Positions 59,701 to 64,000 of a stretch of DNA of 64,000 nt are shown piece by piece. Under the pieces are notes generated by a model that had not been told where the DNA came from, ran no database searches, and saw only the letters and a list, made by a program, of their open reading frames with translations. The stretch's first letter is position 1; each line of letters opens with the position of its first letter. The position numbers and the translations under genes are program-made. This DNA comes from Rosellinia necatrix (lineage: Eukaryota; Ascomycota; Sordariomycetes; Xylariales; Xylariaceae), in NCBI GenBank assembly GCA_021209875.1, contig JAGYVD010000003.1:2976001-3040000 (forward strand). Reading direction: 5' to 3'.

Positions 59701-62700
59701 TGTTATTTCCTTTAAATCTAAGGCGAAGAAAACGGATATGGATTAGCCAATGGGTTTCGCAATTTGAGGGGATGAATGTCTGCGGTGGAGGGTATCACGG
59801 TAGTAGGAAGAGGAGAGGTGGGAGCTAATTGAGATGGGTAGGGGATATTGCAGGCCATCATCATCAGCATCGCCATCAGGCATTTATTGCCTATGATGGC
59901 CACCATGACATGGGCAGATTAGAGGGGTGTTACATACCTTGGCGGCGTGTTGTGGTGGTAAGTACTTAGGTAGGAAGTGAGGTGGAATGACGCAGTCGTA
60001 GCTTATTGAAAGATTGGCTGATTACAGGAAGCTTTGTTGCTTGCCTTCGATCGTCTGTTTGGCTAAGTCGGGTTAGAGCGGAGGGCGGGGCCCGTAGCTA
60101 CGAGAGCTCAGGCCATGGCGATTCTCGTGCAGAAATGCCCTCACCTGGTCCCGGCTGTCTGGCATCCCGTAGGCACCTATTGTGGGGCATTGGGATTCTG
60201 TCATCTTTGTAGATGCTCCCGACGCCGTACTTCGTAGTAATTACTGCAACGTACGTCGGAGTAGGTTGGTATAATGCATATTACAGTGCCAGGTAGGTAG
60301 TGCTATGGATTATTAAGCAATTAAGAGATGGTGTGTAAGTAAGTAAGTACCTACACGCCTGGGTTGGGTACTTTACCTCCCTACCTACCTACCTACCTAC
60401 CTAGGGGGTAGTTAATGAATGGAATAGTTAGCTGCTTCATCATAGAACCTGACCCTGGGAAACCAACGAAATGCAGAAGTCCTGCTTAACCAATTTGAAC
60501 TGGCATAACCTAGCGAGCGATGCGTATGTGAGGGCTTTGGGAGATCTGCGAATAGATTGATTTGTTACACCATATATGACAAGGCGCAAAAAGTACGGCC
60601 CATCCCTCCGCTTGAGGCGAATGGCAACTTGGTATGCGCGTGCCACAAGCCGCGGTGGTCATCTTTCAATATAAGTGTCCAACTCCTCTTGCCGTGGCTC
60701 GGCATCTCCCACGGCCGCCTGGTGGGAAACCCGGGGTTTTAGTATGTAGTACTTGGTGCAGATTGCAGTTTGGGACATGCTTTGTCTGCTTCGCAACTTC
60801 GAGGCCACAATCAGAGTCAATGCGGTTCGCGACACGGCTGGGGATGGCCAGGGTTGAGACGGCCAGTAGTCATCCAGATCGTCTGGTCCGGTGGTGTATG
60901 ATGGGATCCCCCCTATCTTAGCCCGGGCTCCGGCCTGGGCCATGTTGGATCGCCCACATTTTACCTATTACCGGTCGGATACTGACGTAGAGCGAAAGTC
61001 GTTGTCATTGACGCACGGGAATGCTGTGGCTGATACCTCGGGGATCGCCTTGAATAGTTCCCCCGTTTATTTGATTGGCTGCTCCTGTTGGCGAGCTAAC
61101 CCTGTCTCTGTCTCACCTTACAGGACAATAGAACTGAACACGAGCAAAACACGTTATACCTGAGATTGGGGGACCCTTTGCTCGTCAAGGCACTACATAG
61201 GATAGTAATGTTATTGCCTTGATATCTACGTACCACTGTGTTTGCCTTGAGGTATAAGGCGGCGCACCTGGCTAGATGCCTGATATACAGTGTAGCCTTG
61301 GGAGGTAGGAAGACGGCTACGAATAGGAACGGGGTGACACTTCCAGTGTGATATAGTAACCTCGCAAAGTAGCCGCAAGATGATATAACACGCTAAGTTG
61401 CTAACCTAATAATATGAACTACTTGTAGATACCTATTCCGAGGGCTACTAATCTGGTGTGCTTTATTAAACAATGCCCCCAAAATCCTGGCCAAAAATGT
61501 CGTGTTGTTTTGGGGGCATAACGGGAACATATTGTGGTTTAGGTAGGTCCTATTAGTGCCTGAAAAGATACCTACCTAAGCCACTGTACCTGCCTACCTA
61601 CCTAAGTACTTACCTACTTATATGTAGGTAGGTAGGTAGCAGGTAGTCATGATAGTCTGAGGGTCATGGTATCTAGCTTCCTACAACTTCCAGGTATCTA
61701 GAGAGGCCTGCTGACCACATAACAGAGAAATATCATGGGAAGCTAGAACTGAGACCCGCCCTACACAGCTAGGTACCTTATTGGTTAGGATTGGGTACCC
61801 TCCCCCTCTTGATAAGTACTAGCAAAATATATATACCCGGAGTTTCCCGCTAAGATGCAGGGAGCAGAAAGTCACATCAACTGGTGATGTGATGGCAAAT
61901 ACTTGTCAGGCTAATACATATACTACTCAGTGTACAATGACAGATTCCCGGCCACTGCCCCACGGCTATAGGGGGTGTGTTGCCACAGATAGGCTGTCTA
62001 CAGCTCGTTGTTTCCCTGACCGCACTGCCCCTCCTCCCCTCCGCTCGACCAGAACACACTACATTGGGTAAGTACAGTGTACGGCACTGCAGTAGGGGGT
62101 AGGTACTTGCACTAGTAGGGCAGGCTGCAGTGTGCACCACAACAACCCAAGACCTCATTCACCCTCCAGGGCGCCGCCTGTCCAATTCCCTCTCTCCCCT
62201 TCCCCTTCTTTAATTTTTTGCGCTTCCATATTTCTTTCTTGTGCATCACAACTGCGCAAGGCTTTCTAGTCACCTCAAGTTCCACACATATCTCGCCTAC
62301 GAAATACCAAAATCACGCCCCTTCCTCTACTCAGGTACGTGGTATCTTGGGCTCCTTGTCGCCCGCATCTCTCATACATCCTTCCGGGAGTGCCTTATAT
62401 CTTTGTCCCTCTCCCTCTCTCCTGCCAGGCACTGTAACCTCCCCCCTTCCCTGTTCCGCAGCCCAGCATTTCCCATCCCTCTCCCGCCTGGCTGCACCTG
62501 TCGTCATCGCCCACACCCACATCTCGACCGCCTCGCCTGGTCTGTCTCCCCATCTCTCCGCCGTCGTCACTCTCCCAGACACGTTCTTATTCACCACCTC
62601 AAACCTCTATCGCCGTCCACTCTCCGCCGTCACTCTCAATTACCTTACGCGACCAGCTTTACGCCGGTGCATCACGTCTCGTCCACGCGTTGTCCATCTT

Positions 62701-63084
62701 CCAGCGGTAGGCGCAAACCCCACTCATTGCGGGGGGGAACCTTTATCTCTGTTGTTCGCATGGATTCGGCATCTCTACACTCCTCAGGTCCCCTGGGTCC
62801 CTTTCCCCTTACCCGACAAACAGAGCCGCCCTCCTAGTCGTGACCCGATTCCGAAACAGTCCTTATACGTAGCCCTGTCGTGGTGTCGTGGCGTGGTGTC
62901 GTGGCTTCTGGTCCCTACTACGCCCTTCTCGCCTATGCGTCACCCGCCTGCGCACTCTTGTCTCGTTCTCCCTTTGACCTCTACTACATCTTTGTTTTCA
63001 GCTACGCTGCGAATCCTCCTCCTTTGCTGACGACGCTCCATTCAACAGATCAGACTCGAATAACCCGAATACCACATCGACAAG
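59701..63084. other. Gene-poor region and 14-3-3 leader
   Basis: No gene supported from 59.7 to 62.1 kb. It contains CCTA/TAGG clusters (60288-60412 and 61545-61640). From about 62160 to 63084 the plus strand is strongly pyrimidine-rich, which fits a long promoter or leader of the 14-3-3 gene. A 270-residue open frame here is rich in Ser/Pro/Leu/His, consistent with CT-rich non-coding DNA, and is not called. Confidence 0.6.
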
Positions 63085-64000
63085 ATGGGTCACGAGGATG
63101 CCGTGTATCTCGCCAAGCTCGCCGAGCAGGCCGAGCGTTATGAGGGTATGTTTTCAGATCGGGACAAGCCATAAGTTCAATGGCACACCGTTGACTCTTC
63201 TTCGCCAGAGATGGTCGAGAACATGAAGATTATCGCCTCCGAGGATCGTGATCTTACTGTTGAGGAACGCAACCTCCTTTCTGTTGCATACAAAAATGTT
63301 ATCGGTGCCCGCCGTGCTTCCTGGAGAATCGTCACCTCCATCGAGCAGAAGGAAGAGTCTAAGGGCAACTCGTCCCAGGTTGGCTTGATCAAAGAATACC
63401 GTCAGAAGATTGAGGCCGAACTCGCAAAGATCTGCGACGATATCCTTGATGTCCTTGACAAGCACCTCATTCCTTCTGCCAAGTCCGGCGAGTCCAAGGT
63501 TTTCTACCACAAGATGTACGTGCTCAATTACTTACCATCCAGGAAATAGGTTATGAGTCTTATGTGAGCTTCAACGCGATACTGACTGGTTGAATAGGAA
63601 GGGCGACTACCACCGTTACCTTGCCGAGTTTGCCGTTGGCGACCGACGCAAGGAGTCTGCAGACAAGTCCCTCGAGGCTTACAAGGCTGCCACTGAGGTC
63701 GCCCAGACTGAGTTGCCCCCGACCCACCCGATTCGTCTTGGCCTCGCCCTCAACTTTTCCGTCTTCTACTACGAGATTTTGAACGCCCCAGATCAGGCTT
63801 GCCATCTTGCTAAGCAGGCATTTGATGATGCCATTGCTGGTACGTCATGGCCCTAATCACATAACGATTATAAATACTAATTATCAGTGACAGAGCTCGA
63901 CACCCTGAGCGAGGAAAGCTACAAGGATTCCACCCTCATCATGCAACTTCTACGTGATAACCTAGTACGTGTTTAGACAGCTATTTTCCGTGAGACTTGC
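63085..64000 (+). CDS. 14-3-3 protein, 5' part (cut by window end)
   Basis: Exons 63085-63145, 63209-63515, 63598-63839 and 63894-63964 encode the first 227 residues; the next intron starts at 63965 with GTACGTG and the rest is beyond the window. All junctions keep frame. 14-3-3 dimers bind phosphoserine/threonine motifs and control signalling, metabolism and cell cycle. The classic segments are present: [20 protein letters not shown] with SWRIV, the phosphate-binding Lys/Arg cluster, [45 protein letters not shown] and [20 protein letters not shown]. The start ([20 protein letters not shown]) is typical. Filamentous fungi usually have two paralogues; which one this is cannot be told here. Confidence 0.97.

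Noticed and set aside
62218..63030. 270-residue plus-strand open frame before the 14-3-3 gene
   Set aside because: The region is pyrimidine-rich and yields a Ser/Pro/Leu/His-rich frame with no domain; a second frame is open over the same DNA. It fits a CT-rich promoter or leader.

Overview
The window is nuclear DNA of a filamentous ascomycete (Pezizomycotina, most likely a Sordariomycete; species not determinable). The evidence is short GT-AG introns (mostly 50-110 nt), single genes separated by 0.3-5 kb, no operons, and a typical fungal gene set: acetolactate synthase, galactokinase, a PYP-tailed annexin, eIF3m, UMP-CMP kinase, Nsp1, an ATP synthase inhibitor and 14-3-3.

Layout. 1-6 kb: an ankyrin-repeat gene in otherwise gene-free DNA. 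6-12 kb: ILV2 (four exons), GAL1 (two exons) and a convergent 101-aa single-span membrane protein. 13.8-17.6 kb: two secreted proteins on the minus strand, an expansin/loosenin-like protein and a Ser/Thr-rich protein. 19.5-26.7 kb: annexin and a full-length ABCC (MRP-type) transporter. 29.4-35.7 kb: a protein with two C2HC fingers and a convergent disordered/coiled-coil protein. 40.8-43.6 kb: eIF3m and a UMP-CMP kinase, convergent. 45.3-49.4 kb: a small membrane protein, a decayed protein kinase and a four-span membrane protein. 52.6 kb: an intron-containing tRNA-Arg(ACG). 53.3-59.7 kb: an acidic, possibly trafficking-related protein, divergent Nsp1, and a three-exon ATPase-inhibitor gene that ends with a 40-nt exon. 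63.1 kb to the end: the 5' part of a 14-3-3 gene.

The genes are mainly housekeeping and do not form one pathway. I see no biosynthetic cluster, CRISPR array, intact transposon or prokaryotic-type system. The most useful observations are: (1) two genes (UMP-CMP kinase; coiled-coil protein) whose frames are broken exactly at 7-base G/C runs, and a third gene with an unexplained frame switch, pointing to base-level assembly errors; (2) a zinc-finger pair in which one 36-residue exon equals one repeat unit, with an intron before the zinc-ligand His in both fingers; (3) a protein kinase relic; (4) Val in acetolactate synthase where yeast has the sulfonylurea-site Pro; (5) a dispersed CCTA/TAGG repeat and GGTACC palindrome that I saw only in intergenic DNA.

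Exon boundaries were worked out by hand from splice-site consensus, reading frame and protein continuity; none has transcript support here.
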